From assembly GCA_964496575.1 (NCBI GenBank), contig CAZCAC010000007.1, forward strand, positions 49,481 through 113,480: a stretch of 64,000 bases of DNA, read 5' to 3'. Positions 23,796 to 33,114 of this stretch are shown piece by piece. Position 1 is the stretch's first letter, and the number at the start of each line of letters is the position of its first letter. The position numbers were made by a program, and so were the translations under genes. The DNA comes from CAZCAC01 sp964496575. Its GTDB lineage: Bacteria; Planctomycetota; UBA1135; GCA-002686595. The notes below the pieces were generated by a model. That model searched no databases and had not been told where the DNA came from. It saw nothing but the letters and a program-made list of their open reading frames with translations.

Positions 23796-26092
23796 ATGAC
23801 CCGGATCCTCAGCTTTGTCGTCGCCGCCTTCGCCGTGGTCGGCGTCTTCCTGCTCCCGGGGGCGTCGCGGTCGGGGCTCGCCATCCTCGAGGTGTACCGC
23901 GCGGTGGCCGGCGGCGAGGTGGCGGCCCTGGCCGACGAGACGGGGGCCCCACTCGAGGACGAGACGGTCGCGCTCGGTGAGCTCCTCTTCGCCACCCCCG
24001 CGTACCGGGAGAGTGGCGAGGGCGCGGCGAAGTTCCTGCTCGGTGGTGCGCGGCTGGTCGATCCCGCCGGGGACCCGGAGGACCTCGCGATCCACGGCGA
24101 GCTGCGCGACGCCCTCCTGCGCGGCATCCGGCAGGCGGCGGCGAAGCGCGGCGTCCAGCTGGAGGTCGTCGGAGCGAAGGGCCCGGCGGTGTACGGGCTC
24201 AACTTCCTGGTCGAGGTGCGGGCCGGGGAGCTCGCCCTCACCTGGCACCTCCGCGAGGAGACTGGCGAGACGCGCCTCCTGCCCTTCACGCCCGCGACGC
24301 CGACCTCGCTGCTCCCGCCGCTGGTGGCGATCCTGCTCGCGGTGCTCCTGCGGCGACCGATGATTTCGCTGTTCGCCGGGGTCCTCGCCGGAGCGTATCT
24401 CCTGCGAATGGGCGCGGGAGAGAACTTCTTCCTGTCGCTCGCCGGCGGGCTGAAGGACGTGGTGGCGATCTTCTTCTGGAACGAATTCGCCGACGGCGAC
24501 CGGGTCAAGGTGATCGGCTTCGTCGTGGCGATGCTGGCGATGGTCGGGGTGCTCACCCGCAACGGCGGCATCCGCGGCTTGATGCACTGGATCGCGAAGC
24601 TGNNNNNNNNNNNNNNNNNNNNNNNNNNNNNNNNNNNNNNNNNNNNNNNNNNNNNNNNNNNNNNNNNNNNNNNNNNNNNNNNNNNNNNNNNNNNNNNNNN
24701 NNGGTGCTCACCCGCAACGGCGGCATCCGCGGCTTGATGCACTGGATCGCGAAGCTGGCGAGGAGCGCGCGATCGACGCAGGTGGCGACCTGGTTGATGG
24801 GGCTCCTGATCTTCTTCGACGACTACGCCAATACGATCCTGGTCGGCAGCACGATGAGGCCCCTGACCGATCGCTTCCGCATCTCCCGCGAGAAGCTCGC
24901 CTACATCGTCGACAGCACCGCGGCGCCGGTCGCGGGGATCTCGATCTTCAGCACCTGGATCGCGTTCGAGGTGTCGACCTTCAGCGCGCAGCTGCCGCTG
25001 GCGGAGATGAGTCCGGACGATGGCTACAAGGTCTTCTTCGCCACCCTGCCCTATCGCTTCTACTCTCTCCTGACGCTCGCGCTGGTCGGGCTGGTGGTCT
25101 TCACCCGCCGCGACTTCGGGCCGATGCTGCGCGCCGAGCAGCGGGCGAGGCGGAGCGGCGAGCTGGTGCGCCGGGGCGGTCGGCCGATGACCAGCGCGGT
25201 GGCGACGGCGATGCAGCCGCTGGCGGGGATCCCGCCCCGCGCCTGGCGAGCGCTGCTGCCGCTCCTCGTCTTCCTGGTGGTCACGGTCGGCACGATGCTC
25301 CACGCCGGCGGTGCGTTCGAGGAGGGGGCGCCCTCGATCTGGACGATGGCCGGGCTGAACGCGGTGCTGAGTGGAGACAAGTACCTGGCCCTCTGCTACG
25401 GCTCGCTGAGCGGACTCGCCGTCGCGGTGATCGCTTCCCTGACCGGCGGGATGAGCACCGTACAGATCGGTGACGCGGCCTGGCGGACGCTGCGGTCGAT
25501 GGGGATCGCGCTGGCGATCCTGTACCTCGCCTGGATGATCGGCTCGGTGTGCGGCGCGCTGGGCACGGCGGACTACCTGATGGTGCAGCTCGGCGACGTC
25601 TCCTTCCCGCTGGCGCTGCCGGTGATCCTGTTCCTCCTGTCGGGGGCGATCGCCTTCGCCACCGGCTCGTCGTGGTCGACGATGAGCATCCTGCTGCCGC
25701 TGGTGGTGGGGCTCTCGTTCGCCCTCGGCGAGCGGGTCGAGATCGGCGGGTACGCGCTGATGATCCTCTCGATCGGGGCGGTGCTGGAGGGCTCGATCTT
25801 CGGCGACCACTGCTCGCCGATCTCCGACACGACGGTGCTCTCCTCGGTCGCCTCCGCCTCCGATCACATCGACCACGTGCGCACCCAGGCCCCCTACGCG
25901 GCGCTGGCGATGATCGCGGCGGTGGTCGCGGGGTACCTGCCGGCAGCGGTCTTCGGCCTCCACCCGGCGCTGAGCCTGCTGGCGGGGATCGCGGTGCTCT
26001 ATTTCGCCTTGAGGATCCTCGGCGAGCGCGCCGATGACACCCCTCCGGGCCCCGCCCCGCCCGGGGACGGATCCGCCCAGGTCCCCCAGTGA
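23796..26092 (+). CDS. nhaC: NhaC-type Na+/H+ antiporter, interrupted by assembly gap
   Basis: The two halves (to 24602 and from 24758) join in the same frame if the repeated 55 bases and the N run are removed, giving an intact protein of about 713 residues. It has an N-terminal transmembrane helix, then an extracytoplasmic domain of about 150 residues (25-172), unusual for the family, then the antiporter core: LMGLLIFFDDYANTILVGSTMRPLTD, IVDSTAAPVAGISIFSTWIAFE, GMSTVQIGD and FGDHCSPISDTTVLSS. These match NhaC-family ion antiporters. It exchanges Na+ for H+ across the cytoplasmic membrane. The next gene starts within its stop (GTGA at 26089). Confidence 0.85.
24548..24602. repeat. 55-base overlap, left copy next to N run
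   Basis: This 55-base stretch is repeated exactly at 24703-24757, on the other side of the N run, and ends at the last real base before it. A shared stretch of exactly 55 bases at contig ends is what a de Bruijn graph with k of 55 leaves. It is an assembly mark, not a biological repeat. Confidence 0.9.
24603..24702. other. 100-N scaffold gap of artificial length
   Basis: One hundred N sit between two copies of the same 55 bases inside the antiporter gene. Removing the N run and one copy (155 bases) restores a single continuous frame, so the gap probably contains no missing sequence. Confidence 0.9.
24703..24757. repeat. 55-base overlap, right copy next to N run
   Basis: Exact second copy of 24548-24602, starting at the first base after the N run. 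See the left copy for interpretation. Confidence 0.9.
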
Positions 26093-27108
26093 GCCCCGAG
26101 AGCCTCCTCTCCAAGAAGCTGAAGACGCGTCTCCTGATCGGCGTCGCGTTCGGGGTGCTGGTCTACCTCGCGATGGCGCTGTGGGCGGACGGCCCGCAGA
26201 TCATCGAGGCGCTGAGGGGCTTTCCACCGCAGTGGGTGCTCGTGGCGTGCGGGCTCTCCTTCGTCAACTACGTGGTCCGTTTCGTCCGCTGGGAGCGCTA
26301 CCGCGCGATTCTGGCGATCGAGATGGGGCGCTGGACGTCGTTCCGGATCTACCTCGCGGGGCTCGCGCTGACGGTCACGCCGGGGAAGATGGGCGAGGCG
26401 TTCCGCTCGATCCTGATCCGCGCCGAGGACGGCACGCCGATCGCGCGCAGCGCGCCGATGGTGGTCGCCGAGCGTTTCACCGACCTGCTCGGCTTCCTGA
26501 TCCTGGTGGCGATCGGCGGGATCGCCAGCAGTCCGGAGCACCAGTGGGTCTTCTGGGCGACGCTTCTCCTGTGCGCCTTCCTGCTCTTCCTGGTCGGCTC
26601 GAAGACGGTCGGCCGCTTCGTGATCGCGGTCCTCTCGAAGCTGCCGCTGGTCCACCGCTTCGTGCCCCACGCCGAGGCCGCGCTCGACTCGAGCCGGGTC
26701 CTGCTCGCGCCGAAGGAGCTGCCGCTGCCGACGATCATCTCGACCTTCGGCTGGGGGTGCGAATGCTACGGCTTCTACCTGGTCTGCGAGGCGCTGGTGC
26801 CCGGCGGCGTGACCTTCCTCTTCGCCACGTACACCTACGCGCTGGCGGCGATCGCCGGCGCGGTGCTCCTGATCTTCCCCGGCGGTCTGGGCGTGACCGA
26901 GGCGTCGATGGGCGGACTGCTCGCGCACCGCTTCCGGGCCACTGCCAACCTGACCAAGGACGTCGCGGCGGCCAAGGCGCTCTCGGCGACCTTCCTGATC
27001 CGCCTCTGCACGCTGTGGTTCGCGGTGGGTGTGGGGCTGATCGCGCTCACCTGGCACTCGCGGCTGCGCAAGAGCGCCGAATCGGGAGCGGAAGCCGCGG
27101 AGTCGTAG
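26089..27108 (+). CDS. lysylphosphatidylglycerol synthase TM-region / flippase-like membrane protein
   Basis: About 339 residues with about eight hydrophobic helices and a GTG start overlapping the antiporter stop. NYVVRFVRWERYRAIL, ALTVTPGKMGEAFRSILIR and VVAERFTDLLGFLIL are the hallmark segments of the LPG_synthase_TM (UPF0104/AglD-like) family. Members lacking a soluble synthase domain, as here, are thought to move or modify lipid-linked intermediates. Exact substrate unknown. It converges on the second FG-GAP gene, 18 bases apart. Confidence 0.82.
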   Translation: MSPESLLSKKLKTRLLIGVAFGVLVYLAMALWADGPQIIEALRGFPPQWVLVACGLSFVNYVVRFVRWERYRAILAIEMGRWTSFRIYLAGLALTVTPGKMGEAFRSILIRAEDGTPIARSAPMVVAERFTDLLGFLILVAIGGIASSPEHQWVFWATLLLCAFLLFLVGSKTVGRFVIAVLSKLPLVHRFVPHAEAALDSSRVLLAPKELPLPTIISTFGWGCECYGFYLVCEALVPGGVTFLFATYTYALAAIAGAVLLIFPGGLGVTEASMGGLLAHRFRATANLTKDVAAAKALSATFLIRLCTLWFAVGVGLIALTWHSRLRKSAESGAEAAES

Positions 27109-27126
27109 ACCGGTCCAGAGATCCCG

Positions 27127-28878
27127 CTACGGGGCCCAGGTGATCGCGTAGCCGTTGGACGCGTTGAAGTCGTTGACTCCCGAGCCGCAGGGCGGGTTGG
27201 TCGTCGTTCGGTACCAGCACTGGTAGCGCTTGGTGTCGCCAGCGGTGATGTTGCCCGCCTTGACCGAGATCGGCGTCGCCCAGGCCGAGGTGTCGGAGTA
27301 TCCGCTCGCGTCCGCAAAGCGAACGCCGAGCCGCTTCAGCTGGCCACCCGCGCACTGCAGGCCGTCACCCCAGACGATCCCCGGGGACAGGTCGTTGTTG
27401 GCCTGGAAGTAGAGGCCGCTGTTGTTCGGCTCGAGGTGCGTCGTGGAGAGGACCAGGGTGTCCGCGGAAAGGCTCGCCGTGCCGGAGCCGCGGAGCCTGG
27501 CGCCCGAGGCGAAGACGCCGTTGTCGCAGCCCGAACCGGGCACGCTCCCGTCGTTGTCGTTGCCACAGGGACAGGGCGTGCCGCTGCCCGGATCCCCGGA
27601 GCAGTACGGAGTCCCCGGTTCGCAGTCCGCACCCGCCGAGAAGTGGTACGCCGCGCCGGCGTTCGAGCCCGCGCTGTCGTGCTTCCACGAACCGGCGAGC
27701 ACGCGGTCCCCGTCGGCCGCGAGCGAATAGCCGAGCTGGTCCGACGCCGCGCCGTCGGCCGCGGACAGCTTCGAGACCTCGATCCAGGTCGGACCGGTCT
27801 TCCGGTAGAAGTAGAGCGATCCCGACTCGGTCGCCGGAGCCGCGTCGCGCCGGGCGCCTCCGACCACCGTGTCACCGGCGATGGCGCACGACCAGCCCAG
27901 CTCGTCGCCGTCATCGACATCGCTCGCGGTGAGCTTCTGCTCCTCGCTCCAGCTCGCCCCACCGAAGCGGTAGAGGTAGACGGCCCCTCCATCGACGCCG
28001 CCGACGTCCGCGGCGTAGGCTCCGACCGCGACCAGATCACCGGCGACGTCCACCGACCGGCCGAACCAGCGGAAGGAGCTGGCGTCGGAGGCGACGAGCT
28101 TCTGCTCTTCCACCCAGCTCGTCCCGTTGAAGCGGAACACGTACGCCGAGCCGGTGAAGAACCCCGCGTCGTCGTCCTGCCAGGCTCCGACCACGATCAG
28201 CTCCCCGTCGATCGCCACCGCGTCACCGAACTGCTCGTTCTGGGCGGCGTCGGAGGGAACCAGCTTCTGCTCCTGCACCCAGCTCGCTCCGTTATGGCGG
28301 AACACGTACGCCGAGCCGGCGTTGCTCTGGCCGTCGTCGTCGAACTTCGCCCCGACCACCAGGCGTGGACCGGAGACATCGACCGCCCACCCGAACCGAT
28401 CCCCGTCGGCGCCGTCGGCGGCGATCACCTCCTGTTCGTGATTCCAGGTCGCCCCGTCGAAGCGGTAGACCTCCACGGAGCCGGCCTTGTTGAAGACGTC
28501 GTCATCGTCGGGAACCCCGGCAGCGGCCACGACACCCTCGATCGTCACCGCCTGACCGAGGTGGTAGTTCGAGCCGGGATTCGGGCTGGTGAGCTTCTGC
28601 TCCTCGACCCAGGCCGACCCCGACCAGCGGTACACGTAGGCCGAGCCCGAGTCCCCGATGACCTCGTCGTCCTCGTGCGCCCCGACGATCGCCACGTCTC
28701 CGGCGATGTCGACATCCACGCCGAGCTCATCGCCGTCTCCTGCGTCGCTGGCGACGAGCTTCTCGCCCTCGCACTGAGAGCTCGCCGGCGAGACCAGCAC
28801 CCCGCTCGCCAGGAGGGGGGCCAGGGTGAGGGCGACGGCGAAGCTCCTCGCCGAATCGGTGGAAGACTCGAGACTCAT
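27127..28878 (-). CDS. secreted FG-GAP repeat protein with planctomycete-type C-terminal domain
   Basis: About 583 residues. ATG at 28878 follows an AGGAG site seven bases upstream and starts a signal peptide (SFAVALTLAPLLASGVLVSPASS). Residues 40-420 are about seven to eight FG-GAP-like repeats with a GDELGVDVDIAGDVAIVGAHED pattern. The last 165 residues are a separate domain: a Cys/Gly-rich segment (YCSGDPGSGTPCPCGNDND) then a beta-rich part (LSADTLVLSTTHL, FQANNDLSPG, GLQCAGGQLKRL, YQCWYRTT, NASNGYAITW). From memory this domain recurs at the end of many planctomycete secreted proteins and may be a sorting or surface module. It is a paralogue in style of 154-1383, which lacks that tail. Confidence 0.82.
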   Translation of the reverse strand: MSLESSTDSARSFAVALTLAPLLASGVLVSPASSQCEGEKLVASDAGDGDELGVDVDIAGDVAIVGAHEDDEVIGDSGSAYVYRWSGSAWVEEQKLTSPNPGSNYHLGQAVTIEGVVAAAGVPDDDDVFNKAGSVEVYRFDGATWNHEQEVIAADGADGDRFGWAVDVSGPRLVVGAKFDDDGQSNAGSAYVFRHNGASWVQEQKLVPSDAAQNEQFGDAVAIDGELIVVGAWQDDDAGFFTGSAYVFRFNGTSWVEEQKLVASDASSFRWFGRSVDVAGDLVAVGAYAADVGGVDGGAVYLYRFGGASWSEEQKLTASDVDDGDELGWSCAIAGDTVVGGARRDAAPATESGSLYFYRKTGPTWIEVSKLSAADGAASDQLGYSLAADGDRVLAGSWKHDSAGSNAGAAYHFSAGADCEPGTPYCSGDPGSGTPCPCGNDNDGSVPGSGCDNGVFASGARLRGSGTASLSADTLVLSTTHLEPNNSGLYFQANNDLSPGIVWGDGLQCAGGQLKRLGVRFADASGYSDTSAWATPISVKAGNITAGDTKRYQCWYRTTTNPPCGSGVNDFNASNGYAITWAP

Positions 28879-29027
28879 GGTGCTGCTCCTGAATCCAGTG
28901 GCCACGGCCGAGATGAACGATCTCACCGTACCACGTTCGCCGGATTCGGGTTCATCGATCCGACCATGGTGGCCAGGCCGCGGTCTCGACACGGTGGTCT
29001 CACCCGGAGTTCGCACCACGCCATCGA

Positions 29028-31526
29028 TCAATCGTAGGCGATCACCTCCGGCACCAGCGCCGCCCGCAAGAGGTACTCCGTCGCCACCCGCGCCAGCGAC
29101 ACACCCGACGATTCCCCCTTGAACGCCTCGATCCACGTCGCCGTCTCGGCCAGGCGATCGAAGACCTGGTGGTACACTTTTCCCGAGTGTAACGACACCG
29201 CGAAGGGAAGCGTGAAGTAGTCGGGGTGCCACGCGGGCTCGATGCGGGTCGCCTCGTTCCAGTCGTTCCAGGTGGCGATGTGGATCCAGTCACACCCCTC
29301 CGCGAGGGCGCTCTCGACGGTGGTCGAGTAGAACTGGCCGCCGAAGTCGTGCGCGACGCGGACGCAGAGCGGCTGGCCATCCTCTCCGGTGAGGTTGCCT
29401 TCGCCCCAGCCGCCGACCCCCGTGTCGTCGAAGCCGGGCCAGACCATGCCGATCGAGACTCGCTGCGTGTCGTCCCCCGCCGCCCAGCCGCGACCGAGGC
29501 GGTGGATCGCCCTCGTGTGATCCCGGAGGCGAGAGAGCTCCGGCGGCGGCCAGGACGGGACCCCCGCCTCGGCGGTGTCGTAGGTGCGGTACTCGAGCAG
29601 GTCGGAGCGCACCAGCTGCCAGCGGGAGAGGCCCAGGAACGGTGAGCCGGCGCCGGGGGGGAGGTCGCCGATCAGGAACAGCTCCTCGCCCGTCGCCGCC
29701 TCCACCGCCGACGTCACGGCCAGCCAGTCGGCGTCGTCGAGACACTGGCTCCCGTCGGGGGAGCACATGGTGTTGCGGAAGACGAACACCACCAGCCGCC
29801 CGTCGTGGCGCAGCGCGCAGCGCCTCTCCTCCATCGTCTCGACCAGCCAGGTGAGGTCGGCGACCATTCCGTCGAGCTTCTGCTGCTCGCTCGTCTCGCC
29901 CTGCACCCAGCCGAGGTAGTGCACCTTCGGCTCGTACATTACCGCCAGCTTGAAGTCTCGACCGACCTCCTCGGCGACCTCGATCAGCGCCAGCCAGGTC
30001 TCCTCGTTCAGCGGCTCGCGGCCGTCGAGCACGTTCTGCAGCGAGAGCTTGTGGCCGAGGTAGTCGTAGATGAAGTGATCGATCCCCGCCGCCTCGGCGA
30101 GGTCGAGGTGGTACCGGATCACGTCACGGTCGCGCGAGTCGTAGGAGCCGACCAGCGGCAGGTCGTGGATGCTGCCCAGCGTGCTCACCGCCAGGTCGCG
30201 CCGCCCGTTGGCCCGGAAGCAGGTCGGGCTCGTATTGCAGTCGGGATTGTGGAAGAACCCCGTGTAGGAGTTGTCGCAGGCGTTCGGCGTGGTCCAGTGC
30301 CAGTTGCGCCAGATGTCCCGGGGGGCCGTCGGGGAGGTGCTGCAGCCGGGGTAGCGCGGAGAGCGGTAGCGGCCGACGTAGTTGCAGCCCACGCGCCGCC
30401 GCGGGTTTCCGTCGATCGAGAAGGCCTCGCCCACCTGGACGAAGTCGATCCAGACGTCCGCGGAGAAGCTCTTCAGCACCTCGACCCGGATCGACTCGTG
30501 CCGGTGGGTGATCTCGGCCGACGGCTCGGTCTGCACGAAGCGCCAGTAGGCTCGCTCGTCGAGCGTCGGATGCCAGCGTCCCCGCGCCAGCAGGGTGTCG
30601 GCGCCACGTCCCTCGACGCCCCACACCGCGATCTCGACGTACACGTCCGGGTTCGGCGTTCCGGAGAGATAGGCGTCCGGAGAGACCCGTGCCCAGACGC
30701 CCGCCTCGACGCTCGAGCCGGCGCGCGGGGCGGGGGATCCGGTAGCCGGCGCGATCGGCAGCGCGATCTTCTGCCAGACGGCCGTCCCGCCCCAGCCCTC
30801 CAGCCGCGCGTGACCGACCCCGTAGTAGCCCTCCGGCTCGCTCGATTGATCGTTCGTGGTGACGTAACCGTCGACCTGCCACGCTCCGCCGGCGGGCAGT
30901 CCCTGTTCGAAACTGCCGTTTTCGAGTGAATACTCACTGTACTTGAAGCGCCCGGCGCGCGCGGCGTCGAACCACACCACTCCGGTCGCGGAGCTGTGCA
31001 GGGCGTAGCACAGCTCACGGCTGTCGGAGCGCACCCGCGCGTCGGCGACCGGGTCCGGCCGCACCGGCAGGAAGAGCCAGCGCCCCTTCGGCGCCGCGTC
31101 GGGATCCATCCGCTCCGACTCGGCCAGCGTCGTCGCCGCGCTACCGTCGTGGCTCTCCAGCGTGAGCCAGACCTCGCCGGCGGTCGCCGAGGGGTCCAGC
31201 CACAGCCACGCGCCGAAGTCGACTTTCTCTCCCGGGGCCCCCGGCTCGGGGTTCCACCCCGGCCCCGCCTCGATCGGCACGGCGAGCCGTAGCCGCGCCT
31301 CGACGCCGGCGGGGAGATCGCAGCGTGCCGCCAGTCCCGGGCCGTCGGGGGAGGAGAGCGCCTGGAAGGGAGTGGTGGCGTCACTCGCCCACTGGCTCCA
31401 GCTGCTCAGCCCCTGCTCGAAGTCCGCGTTGGGCAGGGAGTACTCTCCCCCGCCGCCCACCCCCGCGGAAGCGAGGGAGGCCAGACTCAGGGCGACCGCA
31501 CCCCCCAGGCGGCTGTTCTCGAACAT
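29028..31526 (-). CDS. secreted GH99/WbsX-like glycosidase with two N-terminal beta-sandwich domains
   Basis: About 832 residues. ATG at 31526 has a GGAAGGAGAGGAGAG-type ribosome site and starts a signal peptide (SRLGGAVALSLASLASAGVGG). Two beta-sandwich CBM-like domains each open with a NADFEQGL or NGSFEQGL motif (about 32-190 and 198-375). The catalytic region (about 400-830) has GSYDSRDRDVIRYHLDLAEAAGID.. style, FIYDYLG, VMYEPKVHYLGW, IGMVWPGFDDTG and IATWNDWNEATRIEP. The last motif and the H...AG.D pattern fit GH99 or WbsX/GH71-like TIM barrels that cleave or modify mannose-rich glycans. Substrate not known. It probably acts outside the cell. Confidence 0.75.
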   Translation of the reverse strand: MFENSRLGGAVALSLASLASAGVGGGGEYSLPNADFEQGLSSWSQWASDATTPFQALSSPDGPGLAARCDLPAGVEARLRLAVPIEAGPGWNPEPGAPGEKVDFGAWLWLDPSATAGEVWLTLESHDGSAATTLAESERMDPDAAPKGRWLFLPVRPDPVADARVRSDSRELCYALHSSATGVVWFDAARAGRFKYSEYSLENGSFEQGLPAGGAWQVDGYVTTNDQSSEPEGYYGVGHARLEGWGGTAVWQKIALPIAPATGSPAPRAGSSVEAGVWARVSPDAYLSGTPNPDVYVEIAVWGVEGRGADTLLARGRWHPTLDERAYWRFVQTEPSAEITHRHESIRVEVLKSFSADVWIDFVQVGEAFSIDGNPRRRVGCNYVGRYRSPRYPGCSTSPTAPRDIWRNWHWTTPNACDNSYTGFFHNPDCNTSPTCFRANGRRDLAVSTLGSIHDLPLVGSYDSRDRDVIRYHLDLAEAAGIDHFIYDYLGHKLSLQNVLDGREPLNEETWLALIEVAEEVGRDFKLAVMYEPKVHYLGWVQGETSEQQKLDGMVADLTWLVETMEERRCALRHDGRLVVFVFRNTMCSPDGSQCLDDADWLAVTSAVEAATGEELFLIGDLPPGAGSPFLGLSRWQLVRSDLLEYRTYDTAEAGVPSWPPPELSRLRDHTRAIHRLGRGWAAGDDTQRVSIGMVWPGFDDTGVGGWGEGNLTGEDGQPLCVRVAHDFGGQFYSTTVESALAEGCDWIHIATWNDWNEATRIEPAWHPDYFTLPFAVSLHSGKVYHQVFDRLAETATWIEAFKGESSGVSLARVATEYLLRAALVPEVIAYD

Positions 31527-31649
31527 CTCTCTCCTCTCCTTCCGAACCGGGCCGGAGCGACTTCGGGCCGACGTCCTCCCCGTCTCGAGCAGGCCGGCCG
31601 CTTGGATCTTCCCTCCCCCCCCGTGGGGAAGGCGTCCGCCGATCATAAT

Positions 31650-31680
31650 GAAAGATCCTACTTTCGAGAAGGGATCTTCC
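31650..31680 (-). terminator. possible terminator-like hairpin
   Basis: GAAAGATCC (31650-31658) pairs with GGATCTTCC (31672-31680) with one mismatch over nine positions. It sits after the stop of the vWA gene (31790) and before the leftward glycosidase start (31526). On the reverse strand the hairpin is followed by TTTCATTAT, a weak T-rich run. It could end transcription of the SpoIIE-pyrC-DUF58-vWA operon. Confidence 0.35.
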
Positions 31681-31789
31681 GCGCCGGGCGGTCACGGTAC
31701 CCGGAAAGAGCCGCCAGACGGACATTCCCCGGGAACATTGCGAGCCAAACCTCCCGCCCGCCGAGCGACTCCATTTGCAACTTCCTTTA

Positions 31790-33106
31790 TTACTCAAATC
31801 CAGGGAGTCCCGGAGAGCGTCCCGCCGCCCCGCTCCGGCCGGACCAGGCGAGCACCGCCAGGATCGTCGCCCCGAGGGCCAGCCAGGCCTCGAGCCCCAC
31901 CTCCCCGGCCCCGGCCTCGATCGTCTCCGGGGGCCTCTCGGGCACCACCCGCACCGCCCGCCCGGCCCCGCGGCGCTCCTCGATCGAGAGGGCTCCCGGG
32001 AGGGGCAGCGAGCACGCGTCGAGGAGCTCCGCCCAGCTCGCGGCGAAGGCCGCCGGGTCCCCGTCGATCGAGGTGATCTCCACCAGGGCGATCGCCACCC
32101 GCCCCGGCGCGAAGGCGACCAGCGAGACCCCCTCCCCCTCCAGCCACGTCTCGAGCGGCACCCCCTCCACCTCCAGCGGCGTCCCGGGCGGCGAGGCGAC
32201 CCCTCGCAGCTCCCAGCCGCCCCGCCCGGCGCGCACCGGCTTCCGCTCCCCGCCGCCGGCGGCGACCACGCGCAGCCGGACCTCCTCGGTCTCGCCGGCG
32301 AGGGTCAGACCGCGTTCCTCCGCCCAGATGGTGATCAGCTGCCGCAGCTCCTCCGGCAGGGCGCCCCCGAGCGCGATCGAGGCGGGCGGGACCGCGCCCC
32401 CCTCGACCAGCTCCTCGCCGTCCCAGAGGATCCAGTGCCCGTCGCTGGAGCCGATCGGGCCCGGGATCGCCTCCCCGCCGGTCGCGCAGAGCCCCGCGCC
32501 CTCCCGCGGATCCCGCTCCACCCGATCGGCGACCCAGAGATGGCCCGGCCCGTCCCAGCGCTCCCACCGCGGCTCGCTCCGGGGCACGCGCGGAGCCTCG
32601 CTCCAGGAGGCCGGCGGCGCCGCGCCGGGGACCGACGGCTCGCCGGGGGTGACCCAGCGTATCTCGGCGCCCTCGCTCGCCTGCTCGGCGAGGATCGAGA
32701 GTGCCTCCTCGAGCGCGAGCTCGTACCGGGTCGCGCTCTCCTCCGGCGCGCGCGGCAGATACATCGACGCGGAGCGGTCGACGATCACGGACCAGCGCTC
32801 GGTGTGCGGCGCCCGCTCCCGGCGCGGCCCGGCGATCGCCAGCGACGCGAGCCCCAGGGCGGCGCAGAGAAGCCACGAGCGCCAGGAAAGGCCGCGCCGC
32901 GTCTGCGTCGACGTGGAGAGCTCCTCCCCTTCCACTCGTCGCCACAGATCGAGCGTGCCCGTCGCCTCCGTGCGTGGCGGTCGCGGCCGGCGCAGGAAGA
33001 GGAACAGCAGGAGCGGCGCGAGCAGGGCCAGGAAACCGAGCGGGCGAACCCACTCGAGGCCGAGGAGCGCGAGGGCGCCGGCGCTGTGCTCGAGGAGTCC
33101 CTCCAT
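31790..33106 (-). CDS. BatA-like vWA membrane protein
   Basis: About 438 residues. Near the N-terminus is a hydrophobic helix (PLGFLALLAPLLLFLFLRRPRPP) followed by a second one, the aerotolerance-regulator N-terminal layout. A von Willebrand A domain begins with SVIVDRSASMYL, keeping the MIDAS DxSxS residues. Later parts are beta-rich, and a C-terminal helix (VGLEAWLALGATILAVLAW) closes it. BatA-type proteins partner DUF58 proteins and MoxR ATPases in envelope-stress or complex-assembly roles. No MoxR gene is in this operon. It starts eight bases after the DUF58 stop, so translation is probably coupled. Confidence 0.78.
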   Translation of the reverse strand: MEGLLEHSAGALALLGLEWVRPLGFLALLAPLLLFLFLRRPRPPRTEATGTLDLWRRVEGEELSTSTQTRRGLSWRSWLLCAALGLASLAIAGPRRERAPHTERWSVIVDRSASMYLPRAPEESATRYELALEEALSILAEQASEGAEIRWVTPGEPSVPGAAPPASWSEAPRVPRSEPRWERWDGPGHLWVADRVERDPREGAGLCATGGEAIPGPIGSSDGHWILWDGEELVEGGAVPPASIALGGALPEELRQLITIWAEERGLTLAGETEEVRLRVVAAGGGERKPVRAGRGGWELRGVASPPGTPLEVEGVPLETWLEGEGVSLVAFAPGRVAIALVEITSIDGDPAAFAASWAELLDACSLPLPGALSIEERRGAGRAVRVVPERPPETIEAGAGEVGLEAWLALGATILAVLAWSGRSGAAGRSPGLPGFE

Positions 33107-33114
33107 CTCGTCGC

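Noticed and set aside
24548..24757. Direct repeat of 55 bases as a recombination or insertion target site
   Set aside because: The copies flank only N, start and stop exactly at the N borders, and fit a k-mer overlap; the protein frame is continuous when one is removed.
10751..31800. GCAACTTCCT shared between 10754-10765 and about 31777-31786
   Set aside because: The match is ten bases with only weak similarity around it; chance is a sufficient explanation in 64 kb.
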